A stretch of 18,240 nucleotides of DNA. Origin: Nitrospinota bacterium. Its GTDB lineage: Bacteria > UBA8248 > JACPRG01. Positions within the stretch are counted from its first letter, which is position 1, and every line of letters begins with the position of its first letter. Below the pieces are notes generated by a model, which was given only the letters and a program-made list of their open reading frames with translations, made no database searches and had not been told where the DNA came from. Shown in pieces: positions 1 to 7,407 of the stretch. Location of the stretch: assembly GCA_030740135.1 (NCBI GenBank), contig JASLXW010000019.1:1-18240 (forward strand), written 5' to 3'. The position numbers were made by a program, and so were the translations under genes.

Positions 1-362
1 GGAGTCAGGCCGAAAATGATGCGATAAAAAGTGCTGGCAAACCCGACAGTGAAGATGTTGAGGGCAATCCCGCTCACGATCTGATCCACCCCGAGCGTCA
101 CGCCCAAATATGCGCTAATGATAGCCAGAAAGAGGCCCCCCGCCATCCCGGCCAGGATGCCGATAAAGAGACTGTCCGTCAGGTGCAATCCGAGAAACCC
201 GCAGAATGCCCCCATGAGCATCATCCCTTCAAGCCCGATATTGAAGACCCCGGACCGCTCGCTCACAATCTCGCCCAGGGACGCAAGCAGAAGGGGAGTC
301 GACATGCGAATGGTGGCGAAGAGAAAACTGACCCAGAAGGCCTCTTTGAGAAATGCTTCCAC
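1..362 (-). CDS. BMP-type ABC transporter permease 2 (NupQ-like), 3' end outside window
   Basis: This is an inner-membrane permease, the second of two in a BMP/nucleoside-type ABC importer. Translation gives an N-terminus with a hydrophobic helix, then the family hallmark GEIVSERSGVFNIGLEGMM near residues 30-50, then alternating hydrophobic helices up to the window edge. About 120 of a usual ~300 residues are visible. I chose GTG at 362 because GGGGAAG lies about 8 bases upstream, within the end of the preceding permease gene. The stop of that gene (368-370) is only 5 bases away, so the two are translationally coupled. The family identity is clear from sequence. The substrate (nucleosides, purines or another small molecule) is not readable. 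Confidence 0.88.
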   Translation of the reverse strand, partial: MEAFLKEAFWVSFLFATIRMSTPLLLASLGEIVSERSGVFNIGLEGMMLMGAFCGFLGLHLTDSLFIGILAGMAGGLFLAIISAYLGVTLGVDQIVSGIALNIFTVGFASTFYRIIFGLT

Positions 363-367
363 GACGA

Positions 368-1441
368 CTACTTCCCCGATAAGGGCTGGAGCCGCGGGAG
401 CCTCCGGGTCAGGAAGGCCCGGCCGACGACAAAGATGACGATCAGGCCCTCGATCACCAAAACCATGGCCGCGGGGACCTTAGCCTCATACTGCATGGCA
501 CTGCTGCCGATCTCGAGGGCGCCGAAAAGGAATGCCGCCAGGATGATCTTCATGGGATGCAGTTCGCCCAGGAGGGCCACTGCAATGGCCGTGTATCCAA
601 ATCCCGGGGAGATATGTTCCAGCATTCGGTGGTGGATCCCAGCTACCTCGTTCATCCCGGCCAGCCCGGCAAATCCGCCTCCCAGAATCATTGCGCCCAC
701 AATGATTCGCTCGACGGGGATGCGACCATATCGGGCCACCCGTTCCCCCTCGCCGACCACACGAATCTCATATCCGATGACCATCTTTCGGAGCAGCAGG
801 AAAACGACGAAGGATGCGGCCAATGCGACAAGGACGCCGGCGTGAAGACGAGTGCCCGCCAGAAGTCTCGGGAGTTGAGCGTGGGTCGCGAAGATGGGGG
901 TCCACGGAAACGCCCCTTCGGGATCTCTTAATGGGCCGTTGACGAAGAACCCCGCCACGTAGATGGCAATGTAATTGAACATGATGGTGGTGATAATTTC
1001 ATTCGCCCCCCAGCGGGCCTTCAAAAATCCGGCAATACCTCCCCAAACCGCTCCGCCGAGAAACCCCCCGACAATCACCAGGAGGATCGAGAAAGGGCCC
1101 AGGGCGTCTCCAATCCACAGAGCGGTCACTGTGGCCATTAATGCCCCGATGTAGAGCTGACCCTCCGCACCGATGTTGTAGACCTTGGCCCGAAAACAGA
1201 TTGCGGTCCCCAGCGCGGCAAAGAGGAGGGGACAGGTCCGGGCCACCGTCTCGCTTAGGCCGTATACGCTGCCAAACGCCCCGATGACGAGAGCCCGGTA
1301 GGCGTGGAAGGGGTTCGCACCTATCGCTGCGATCAGAAACCCACCCACGATCAGTGCGGCCAGAACGGCCCAGAGTGGGATCAGCGCCTGGATGGCGGTT
1401 ACGATCCCGTATCGCCATCGCATCTGAGAGAACCGGGCCAT
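368..1441 (-). CDS. BMP-type ABC transporter permease 1 (NupP-like)
   Basis: This is an inner-membrane permease of the BMP-linked importer and partner of the neighbouring ATPase and second permease. The ~357-residue product has roughly ten hydrophobic segments. It carries the permease-1 signature CFRAKVYNIGAEGQLYIGA around residues 82-100, and a later ANEIITTIMFNYIAIYV stretch where the permease meets the ATPase. I chose ATG at 1441, whose A is also the last base of the ATPase stop (TGATG overlap), with GAGGG 7 bases upstream. The frame stays open to an ATG at 1465, which would add eight residues. This is the standard layout of the family, ATPase then permease 1 then permease 2. Length and composition are ordinary. 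Confidence 0.9.
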   Translation of the reverse strand: MARFSQMRWRYGIVTAIQALIPLWAVLAALIVGGFLIAAIGANPFHAYRALVIGAFGSVYGLSETVARTCPLLFAALGTAICFRAKVYNIGAEGQLYIGALMATVTALWIGDALGPFSILLVIVGGFLGGAVWGGIAGFLKARWGANEIITTIMFNYIAIYVAGFFVNGPLRDPEGAFPWTPIFATHAQLPRLLAGTRLHAGVLVALAASFVVFLLLRKMVIGYEIRVVGEGERVARYGRIPVERIIVGAMILGGGFAGLAGMNEVAGIHHRMLEHISPGFGYTAIAVALLGELHPMKIILAAFLFGALEIGSSAMQYEAKVPAAMVLVIEGLIVIFVVGRAFLTRRLPRLQPLSGK

Positions 1442-2988
1442 CAGGATCCCTCGGACCCCGTCCAATGGGCTGCATGCGACGAGGCCGTCCGCGTTCCCGC
1501 CATCATCAACCCAATCTCTTCGAGATGTTCCTCCGGACGGGAGACCACATCCATCAGCTCCCCTTGGTACAGGACGCCCACCCGGTCGCTCAGGGCGAGG
1601 ACCTCGGAGAGGTCCGTCGAGATCAGGAGAATTCCGGTGCCCCGTTCCCGCTCCTCGAGCAGGCGGCGATGGACGAACTCTGTGGCCGCGATATCGAGCC
1701 CTCGCGTCGGTTGGCCGGCGACGATGAAACCCGGCCTGGCGTGCAACTCACGTGCGAGAATCATCTTTTGTTGATTTCCGCCTGAGAGAAAGCGAATCGG
1801 GACTTCCGTGTTCACGGTTGTCACATCGAACTCCTCGACGAGACGTTCGGCGTGGGGTTGGACCTCGCGGCTGAGAAATCCCCATCGATTGAAGGGAGGG
1901 GACCGATGAAACCCGAGAATGGAGTTCTCAGCGACGGAAAGCCCTTTGGCGAGTCCCTGCTCCAACCGGTCCTCGGGAATGTGCGCCAAGCCGTGATTGG
2001 ATAAGTCCCGGCTTTTTCGCTCCATGATGTTTTCTCCGGCCAGAGTGATTCGTCCTCCTGCCGCGGGTCGCAATCCTGTAATGACCTCCGCCAGCTCGGT
2101 TTGTCCGTTCCCCGCAACGCCCGCAATGCCGAAGATTTCTCCGGACCGGACTGAAAACGAGACCCGGGCCAGGGCCGAGGTCCCTCGGTCGCTCAGGACT
2201 TCAAGATCGTCGATCCGCAAGAGCAGATCGCCGGGGTCACGCGAAGATTTCTTGACCGTCAGCGAGACTTCCCGGCCAACCATCATTTGCGCCAGCGCCT
2301 CTCTTGTGGTCTCGTTTGTTTGGACAGCCCGGATCACCTTCCCGTCCCGAAGGACGGTGATTCGATCGCTGATGTCCATGACCTCGTTCAGCTTATGGCT
2401 GATGAAGATGACCGAAAGCCCCTTGTCCTTGAGCGCGCGCAGAACGCCGAACAGATCGGTGACCTCCTGAGGGGTGAGCACCGATGTGGGTTCGTCCAGG
2501 ATCAGGATGCGGGGCTCTCGGTTCAGGGCTTTGATGATCTCCACCCGCTGCTGTGCCCCAATGGATAACTCTTCCACCGTCGCTTGCGGGTCAACCTGAA
2601 GGCCGTATTCGCGGGAGAGGGTGGCAAGTCGTGACTTGACGGCCTTGGCGTCCAGCAGGGGTCCCCGTGACGACCGTACGCCCAGCATGATGTTCTCGGC
2701 GACGGTGAAGGGCTGGATGAGCATGAAGTGCTGGTGGACCATAGCGATCCCGCGGGCCACGGCATCGTGGGGAGATCGGAACGAGACCGGCTCTTCCTGA
2801 AGGTAAATGGTCCCCTCGTCCGGCGGAAGGAGTCCATAGAGAACGCCCATCAGCGTCGTCTTGCCGGCGCCGTTTTCTCCCAGGAGGGCGTGGACTTCTC
2901 CGGGGTTCAGGTCAAAGTCAACATGGTCGTTGGCCACCAATCGGCCAAATCGCTTGGTGATTCCTTCAAGACGTAGCAGTGGCGTCAC
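1441..2988 (-). CDS. BMP-type ABC transporter ATP-binding protein, tandem nucleotide-binding domains (NupO-like)
   Basis: This is the cytoplasmic ATPase energising the importer, in the double-domain form of ~515 residues used by ribose and nucleoside transporters. Domain 1 has Walker A GENGAGKTT (about residues 37-45), signature LSIGAQQR and Walker B ILILDEPTSVLT. Domain 2 has the degenerate Walker A GVAGNGQTE, signature LSGGNQQK, and AGQPTRGLD in place of a catalytic-glutamate Walker B. This asymmetry is normal for the family, in which domain 1 hydrolyses and domain 2 is weakened. The start is GTG at 2988. A GGAG lies upstream, but the spacing is loose (~12 bases). The gene follows the binding protein by 70 bases and overlaps permease 1 at its stop. 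Confidence 0.93.
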   Translation of the reverse strand: MTPLLRLEGITKRFGRLVANDHVDFDLNPGEVHALLGENGAGKTTLMGVLYGLLPPDEGTIYLQEEPVSFRSPHDAVARGIAMVHQHFMLIQPFTVAENIMLGVRSSRGPLLDAKAVKSRLATLSREYGLQVDPQATVEELSIGAQQRVEIIKALNREPRILILDEPTSVLTPQEVTDLFGVLRALKDKGLSVIFISHKLNEVMDISDRITVLRDGKVIRAVQTNETTREALAQMMVGREVSLTVKKSSRDPGDLLLRIDDLEVLSDRGTSALARVSFSVRSGEIFGIAGVAGNGQTELAEVITGLRPAAGGRITLAGENIMERKSRDLSNHGLAHIPEDRLEQGLAKGLSVAENSILGFHRSPPFNRWGFLSREVQPHAERLVEEFDVTTVNTEVPIRFLSGGNQQKMILARELHARPGFIVAGQPTRGLDIAATEFVHRRLLEERERGTGILLISTDLSEVLALSDRVGVLYQGELMDVVSRPEEHLEEIGLMMAGTRTASSHAAHWTGSEGS

Positions 2989-3058
2989 GCCTGTCCGTCT
3001 CCACGACTGAGTTTCCCCCAGGGCAGGGGGCTTCTATTGTCTGCCGATTCGAGAGGAT

Positions 3059-4069
3059 TTAGTTCGGCGGCTTCTGGTCGAACTTCACCTTGATCTTTCC
3101 GCTCAAAATATCCTGCTTCGCCTTGGCGAGCTTGTCCTTGATGTCAGCGGAAATTTTGTTTTCATACGCATGGAACGGCGCCAACTCGGCCCCGCCTTCT
3201 TTCAGGCCGACCCTGAAAAGGAGTTTTCCGTAAGTACCTTTCCGTGCATCTTTGATGAACCGCTCGATGATGGGCTCCATCCGCCAGACCACACTCGTGA
3301 TGACCACACCCGGGGCGATTTTGTTTTTGTCCCGGTGAATGCCGACGACGGGAATGTTCCTTTCCTTGCAGGCCTGAATCGTCCCAAGGCCCGTTCCATT
3401 TCCGAGGGAAAAGACGACGTCCACGCCGTTGTCGATCATGGCGAGGGTGGCCTCTTTGGCCTTAACCGGGGCTTCGAAGGATCCAACCCAAGTGACGATG
3501 AACTGGGCGGAGGGATTGGCGACCTTGACGCCTTGTTTGAATGCGTTGATGTTCTCGTTGAAATCAGGAATCTTCACGGCGGCCGTTACACCCACCTTAT
3601 TGTTCTTGGTGTAAAGTCCCGCGAGCATCCCCGCCAGGAAGGAAGCCTCATGTGAGTCAACGTCGTACACGTTGACGTTTTCGGCAATGTCCTTGGGTCC
3701 GCCGTAACAGCAGCGAGCGAACTTCACCTGCGGAAAGTCCTTGGCCACTCCCATCGTGACCTTGCCGTAGGCGAAGGCGTGCGCAATAATCAGATTGAAT
3801 CCTCGGGAAGCGTAACCCCGGATGACCCGCTCGGCATCCGCTGGTGAGACGTTCTCGGAGTACTCGATCTGGAGATTGTGCTTGTCCTTCAGATTGACCA
3901 CGCTTTCGTACATCATTGAATTCCAGCCCTGATCGGTGATCTTCCCGAACAGGACCATGGCCACCTTGAACCTTTTTTCGGCCCCCCAGCCCTCTTTCAA
4001 GCCGGTTCCAAACAAGACCACCATTGCGGCCACAACCATGAGACAAACGATTTGGCGAACAGCTTTCAT
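3059..4069 (-). CDS. BMP family ABC transporter substrate-binding protein
   Basis: This is the periplasmic binding protein (BmpA/Med/PnrA-like family) that delivers substrate to the downstream permeases. The product is 336 residues. Residues 1-30 form a Sec signal peptide with a hydrophobic core VCLMVVAAMVVLFGTG and a likely cleavage after GWGA. There is no lipobox cysteine, so it is soluble and not a lipoprotein, unlike many BMP proteins. Family features include FKVAMVLFGKITDQGWN at the mature N-terminus and VDVVFSLGNGTGLGTIQACKE in the ligand-cleft half. The start ATG has a strong Shine-Dalgarno GGGAGGT 6 bases upstream. It is the first gene of the operon. BMP members bind purine nucleosides or other small molecules, and the ligand cannot be told from sequence. 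Confidence 0.92.
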   Translation of the reverse strand: MKAVRQIVCLMVVAAMVVLFGTGLKEGWGAEKRFKVAMVLFGKITDQGWNSMMYESVVNLKDKHNLQIEYSENVSPADAERVIRGYASRGFNLIIAHAFAYGKVTMGVAKDFPQVKFARCCYGGPKDIAENVNVYDVDSHEASFLAGMLAGLYTKNNKVGVTAAVKIPDFNENINAFKQGVKVANPSAQFIVTWVGSFEAPVKAKEATLAMIDNGVDVVFSLGNGTGLGTIQACKERNIPVVGIHRDKNKIAPGVVITSVVWRMEPIIERFIKDARKGTYGKLLFRVGLKEGGAELAPFHAYENKISADIKDKLAKAKQDILSGKIKVKFDQKPPN

Positions 4070-4107
4070 CTTGGTACCTCCCTCTTGCGTGTAGGGCTAA
4101 CGGATTG

Positions 4108-4163
4108 CCCCGAAGACGCCCTGATTTTCACACTAAAGTCCCGAAACTCATGGGGCTTCGGGG
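4108..4163 (-). promoter_or_regulatory. Candidate structured leader RNA upstream of the BMP transporter operon
   Basis: On the minus strand an 8-base helix forms between CCCCGAAG (4163-4156) and CTTCGGGG (4115-4108). It can extend by two more pairs across one bulged base. It encloses 40 bases with a further CCC/GGG pairing inside. The element ends about 39 bases before the start codon of the binding-protein gene, close to its ribosome-binding site. Base pairing is seen in sequence; a regulatory role is inferred. It matches no riboswitch class I can name. Confidence 0.35.
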
Positions 4164-4260
4164 GCAAGGTTCCCCGACCCCGATGGGCCGACTTTTCTCC
4201 AGCGGTTTCATCAGCTCAGGAGAGAGATGTCGCTGGCTTGACTCTTCTCGAATCACGATC

Positions 4261-4290
4261 CGAATAGCATTTCTCGACTCCGCTTGTCAA
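4261..4290 (-). promoter_or_regulatory. Candidate sigma-70 promoter for the BMP transporter operon
   Basis: On the minus strand a perfect -35 TTGACA (4290-4285) is followed 18 bases later by TATTCG (4266-4261), preceded by TG as an extended -10. Transcription would start near 4254, leaving a leader of about 185 bases before the BMP gene. The -35 is convincing and the -10 is weak. Apart from this and the leader helix I see no gene between 4070 and 4419. Confidence 0.4.
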
Positions 4291-4419
4291 CAACAAATTG
4301 GTCGGGTCTCGTTGGACATCGAATGTAGATAGAGACACGCTGCGGTGTGGACGGATTCTACGGTTTAGAAAATGTGAAACATTCCCGGCCTTGGAACTTT
4401 TGGCCGGAATTCGGCCGTT

Positions 4420-4611
4420 TCATGAAACCTCGATGTTGCAGATGACATCGTCCGGAGTCCCGAAGGGGTCCCGGTTCCACATGGATTGGGAAAGGTCGGT
4501 GAATTCCGTGACGTAGTACTTGTTGAGGAATTCGAGCGCCTCTTTCCAGGCCTGGTCCAGATTGGGGCGGAGACTACACGTCAACTGATAGCCCCCCAAG
4601 ATGTCCTCGGG
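4420..4611 (-). pseudogene. Relic of an LLM-class flavin-dependent oxidoreductase (internal fragment)
   Basis: About 60 codons on the minus strand read as a fragment of the luciferase-like flavin oxidoreductase family. A helix NLDQAWKEALEFLNKYY is followed by FGTPDDVICNIE, the position where complete members have a G-T/S-P-E-E motif shortly before their last helices. The frame then meets TGA at 4420-4422, so the C-terminus is missing, and nothing upstream resembles the N-terminal barrel. It is in the same frame as the Mo-hydroxylase relic next to it, separated by that relic's TAA. No start signal was found, so it is unlikely to be expressed. A complete LLM gene lies at 11358-12359, but the two are different subfamilies by eye. 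Confidence 0.5.
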
Positions 4612-4620
4612 GCGCCGCCC

Positions 4621-4812
4621 TTACGGTTCGGCCGCGTCCCGGTCTTTCAAGGCTTTCAGGACTTTTTCGGCGGTGACGGGCAAGGTTCTGAAATGGCAGC
4701 CCGTCGCGTGGGCGATGGCATTGGCCACGGCCGCGGCCGTGGGAACCAAACCCGGCTCGCCGATGCCCGAGGCCCCGAACGGGCCGTCCGGGTCGGGGTT
4801 TTCGACCGCCCG
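4621..4812 (-). pseudogene. Relic of a xanthine dehydrogenase-family molybdenum-binding subunit (C-terminus only)
   Basis: About 62 codons ending at TAA (4621-4623) match the conserved C-terminus of the molybdenum hydroxylase large subunit (XdhA/CoxL/aldehyde oxidase family). GPFGASGIGEPGLVPTAAAV is the glycine-rich loop carrying the conserved catalytic glutamate (GEPG), followed by ANAIAHATG and RTLPVTAEKVLKAL, the usual last helix. Complete subunits exceed 700 residues, so more than 90 percent is missing. The homology stops abruptly at about 4812, where a repeat copy begins. It may be the tail of a gene cut by rearrangement. Confidence 0.7.
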
Positions 4813-4818
4813 ACACCG

Positions 4819-4836
4819 ATAACACCGATATCACCG
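4819..4836. repeat. Degenerate copy of an ACACCGAT-type dispersed repeat
   Basis: These 18 bases match the repeat at 15150-15167 at 15 of 18 positions. A second ACACCGAT unit sits just before, at 4813-4820. The copy lies exactly where homology to the molybdenum subunit stops, so it may mark a breakpoint. Confidence 0.4.
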
Positions 4837-4914
4837 CTTTCATAGGGGTAGGGGTCTACTTTTTTCGGGACATGATAGGCGGTACCTGGCCCCGGAGGCC
4901 GACTGGGCCGAAAC

Positions 4915-5235
4915 ATGGGGCCTCTTTTCCTGAATTTCGACCGTGCGAGAAAAGGCCGTCGCCTTACCGGGGCGGGCCTCTACGCCCTTGTACGGAAGCT
5001 CGGAAAGCCTGTCGGCGTGGAGACTTGGCCTCACGGCCTTCGGCATACCGCGATCACCGAAGCCCTGAACCTGACGCAAGGGGACGTTCGGGCAGTGCAA
5101 CGCTTCTCCCGCCACCGGGACGTGCGGGTGCTCACGATTTACGATGACAACCGGACGGACCTGGCCGGGAAGGTGGCCCGAATGGTGGCCTCAAACGGGG
5201 GGGACGGGGAGGTAACGGCCCAGGATGAGGGTTGA
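4915..5235 (+). pseudogene. Truncated tyrosine recombinase (phage/island integrase), C-terminal catalytic part
   Basis: The ~106-residue product is the C-terminal half of a tyrosine recombinase. It has GPLFLNFDRARKGRRLTG, then the box-II motif HGLRHTAITEA with its catalytic His and Arg, then SRHRDVRVLTIYDD, which supplies the second His/Arg region and the nucleophile Tyr. The first catalytic Arg, the core-binding domain and the N-terminus are missing, and an in-frame TAG about 35 bases upstream excludes a longer product. Complete enzymes are about 300-400 residues. It points away from the molybdenum relic and lies on the 3' side of an initiator tRNA gene, a typical integration site. I infer it is the remnant of an integrated element that has been lost. 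Confidence 0.82.
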
Positions 5236-5353
5236 ATCGCCCTCGCGCACGCGTTTAGGGTATAAAGAGAGCATAAAAACCCATTTTCTTTGACTGTGCC
5301 TAAGAACCCTTCTTTGCGACAATCCCAACCCTTCAATCCTCTTTTTGTCTCAA

Positions 5354-5375
5354 ACGGGTGCATGGACGGGTGCAT
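5354..5375. repeat. Short tandem direct repeat ACGGGTGCAT x2
   Basis: Two perfect 10-base copies (5354-5363 and 5366-5375) are separated by GG, just downstream of the integrase fragment and next to the tRNA terminator. They could be part of an old attachment or recombinase arm site, but nothing more supports that. Otherwise I see nothing between 5236 and 5374. Confidence 0.35.
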
Positions 5376-5411
5376 AAAGAAAAAGGGCTAGCCATTCATC
5401 TTGGCTAACCC
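5375..5411 (-). terminator. Rho-independent terminator of the initiator tRNA transcript
   Basis: On the minus strand, 11 bases after the tRNA CCA end, GGGTTAGCCA pairs with TGGCTAGCCC (one G-T pair) around a 7-base loop. It is followed directly by TTTTTCTTT. This is a textbook intrinsic terminator in the tRNA direction. Confidence 0.85.
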
Positions 5412-5422
5412 CTTGATATATA

Positions 5423-5499
<77 letters not shown>

Positions 5500-5557
5500 C
5501 CAAGCGTATTTCTTATGGATAAGCCATTCGAGAGGAATTGTCAAGGAAGGCGAAACC

Positions 5558-6013
5558 TCAATCGCGTCCGATGAATTCGTAAACCCGCTCACCGGGACGA
5601 ACGAGACCGAGCATGTCGCGCGCGACCCGCTCGATTTCCTCCGGGTCATCACGCAGGCGCCGATTCTCTTCACCAAGCCTGACATTCTCCTTCGCCAACA
5701 CCTCCAACTCCGCGCGCATCGCCTCGACCCGCTTGGCCAGATGAAGGACATCAAAGATGCCGCCGGACCTGAACAGGGCCGCGCCGAACAGGAGCAACGA
5801 CACGGCCATCGCAACGGCGAATCCCGCCCGCGCCGGGCTCAGACCATCGGAAGGAAGCCAGTCCTTCCACCGGAAGAACCGGGGTGCTTTCTTGCCTCCC
5901 TCGCGCCCGAACACGGACCGAAATCCCGCGAACACCCTCTGATCCCCCTTCCGTTTCGAAGTCTTCGCCCGCTTTCGCAGGGCCCGCTTTCCGGTTCGTC
6001 CCGACACGCTCAC
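5558..6013 (-). CDS. ftsB: FtsB/DivIC-family septum formation initiator
   Basis: This is a bitopic divisome protein that partners FtsL and FtsQ/DivIB. In the 151 residues, a basic cytoplasmic stretch covers 1-58, one membrane helix about 62-83, a periplasmic leucine/glutamate-rich coiled coil about 90-121, and the family's terminal motif DPEEIERVARDMLGLVRPGE about 123-142. The usual length is about 90-110, so the Lys/Arg-rich N-terminal tail of roughly 55 residues is long. The start is GTG at 6013 with GGAG 6 bases upstream; GTG at 6007 is an alternative. It begins 11 bases after hemL ends, so the two are probably co-transcribed. The family call is strong; the FtsB versus DivIC name is a convention. 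Confidence 0.85.
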   Translation of the reverse strand: MSVSGRTGKRALRKRAKTSKRKGDQRVFAGFRSVFGREGGKKAPRFFRWKDWLPSDGLSPARAGFAVAMAVSLLLFGAALFRSGGIFDVLHLAKRVEAMRAELEVLAKENVRLGEENRRLRDDPEEIERVARDMLGLVRPGERVYEFIGRD

Positions 6014-6024
6014 AATTCGCTCCG

Positions 6025-7305
6025 TCAGACGGCCCGACAGGCGCGCCGCGCGGCGGCGCCCGTGACGGCCACGTCTTCGCCCGTATGGGCCAGTGAGACA
6101 AACCCCGCCTCGAACGGAGACGGCGCGAGGTTGACCCCCTCATCCAACATGGCGTGAAAATGCCGCGCATAGCGCCCGGCGTCCGTCTGCCGAGCGGAGG
6201 CGAAATCCTCCACGGGACCTTCCGTAAAAAAAAGACAGAACAACGATCCGACCCGATTCATCGTCACGGGAACCCCCGCCTCCGCAGCCGCCTCCCGAAG
6301 CTCCCCCTCCAGCCGGGCGGACATCTCCTCCAACGCCTCGTAGACGCCGGGGACTCGCAGGGCCTCGAGGGTCGCGACGCCGGCGGCCATGGCGATGGGG
6401 TTCCCGGCCAGCGTCCCGGCCTGGTAGACAGGCCCGAGGGGGGCGACGCATTCCATGACGTCCCGCCTCCCCCCATACGCCCCGACGGGGAGCCCCCCGC
6501 CCAGGATCTTCCCCAGACACGTCAGGTCCGGCCGGATCCCGTACAGGGCCTGCGCGCCGCCCCAGGCGACGCGGAAGCCGGTGATGACCTCATCGAATAT
6601 CAGCAACGCGCCCGCCGCTTCCGTCTCCCTGCGCAGACACTCGAGGAACCCGGGCGCGGGCGGGATCACACCGCAGTTGGCCGCAATCGGCTCCACAATG
6701 ACGGCGGCGATCTCCCCTCCCCGCTCGGCGAACGACGCCTCGACCGCCGAGGCGTCGTTGAACGGGAGCGTGAGGGTCAGGCCCGCGTAGGCCGCCGGAA
6801 CGCCGGCGCTGTCCGGAACGCCAAACGTGAGGGCGCCGGAGCCCGCCTTCACCAGCAAACCGTCCGAGTGGCCGTGGTAACAACCTTCGAACTTGACGAT
6901 CACGTCTCTGCCGGTGAACCCCCGGGCGGCGCGCAACACGCTCATTCCGGCTTCGGTTCCCGAGTTCACCATCCGCAGAAGCTCGATCGAGGGAAACGCC
7001 TCCACGACCCACCGGGCCAGCCGGGATTCTCTCTCCGTCGGCGCGCCGAAGCTGGTCCCGTCGGCGGCGGCGTCACACACGGCCTTCACCACGTCGGGAT
7101 GGGCGTGACCAAGGATCAACGGCCCCCAGGAAGCCAAGTAATCGACGTACTCCCGGCCGTCCTCATCCCAAATCCGGGACCCCTTTCCCCGGTTGACGAA
7201 CCGGGGGGTTCCCCCGACCGCACGGAAGGCCCGAACCGGGCTGTTTACGCCCCCGGGAAACCAGCCCAGCGATTCCTCGAACAGGTCAACCGACCGGCCG
7301 GACAT
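6025..7305 (-). CDS. hemL: Glutamate-1-semialdehyde 2,1-aminomutase
   Basis: This PLP-dependent cytoplasmic enzyme converts glutamate-1-semialdehyde to 5-aminolevulinate in the C5 pathway of heme and tetrapyrrole synthesis. The product is 426 residues, the normal length. Landmarks are FPGGVNSPVRAF at the N-terminus, VNSGTEAG (phosphate-binding region, about 113-120), GCYHGHSDG, IFDEVITGFR (PLP-ring aspartate), and PDLTCLGKILGGGLPVGA with the Schiff-base lysine at about residue 266. The ATG start has only a weak GAAAG before it. It stands 102 bases downstream of the tupC-like gene and 11 bases upstream of ftsB. All visible catalytic positions are present. Confidence 0.96.
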   Translation of the reverse strand: MSGRSVDLFEESLGWFPGGVNSPVRAFRAVGGTPRFVNRGKGSRIWDEDGREYVDYLASWGPLILGHAHPDVVKAVCDAAADGTSFGAPTERESRLARWVVEAFPSIELLRMVNSGTEAGMSVLRAARGFTGRDVIVKFEGCYHGHSDGLLVKAGSGALTFGVPDSAGVPAAYAGLTLTLPFNDASAVEASFAERGGEIAAVIVEPIAANCGVIPPAPGFLECLRRETEAAGALLIFDEVITGFRVAWGGAQALYGIRPDLTCLGKILGGGLPVGAYGGRRDVMECVAPLGPVYQAGTLAGNPIAMAAGVATLEALRVPGVYEALEEMSARLEGELREAAAEAGVPVTMNRVGSLFCLFFTEGPVEDFASARQTDAGRYARHFHAMLDEGVNLAPSPFEAGFVSLAHTGEDVAVTGAAARRACRAV

Positions 7306-7407
7306 TCTTTCGGTGCTTGGACTGATCTCGGTTCATCCCTGTGGAGCGAACACCCGAATAAAGACTTCCATTTCAATCCATTCGCCTGACCGCGCCCCCT
7401 CCCGGTT

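Noticed and set aside
3015..3030. CCCCC/GGGGG hairpin between the BMP gene and its ATPase gene
   Set aside because: It is five G-C pairs with no T tract in the transcribed direction, inside an operon. It could stabilise mRNA but is not a supported terminator.
6154..7389. Open frame of 411 codons on the plus strand
   Set aside because: It is fully antisense to hemL, rich in Arg/Gly/Pro, and has no recognisable motifs.
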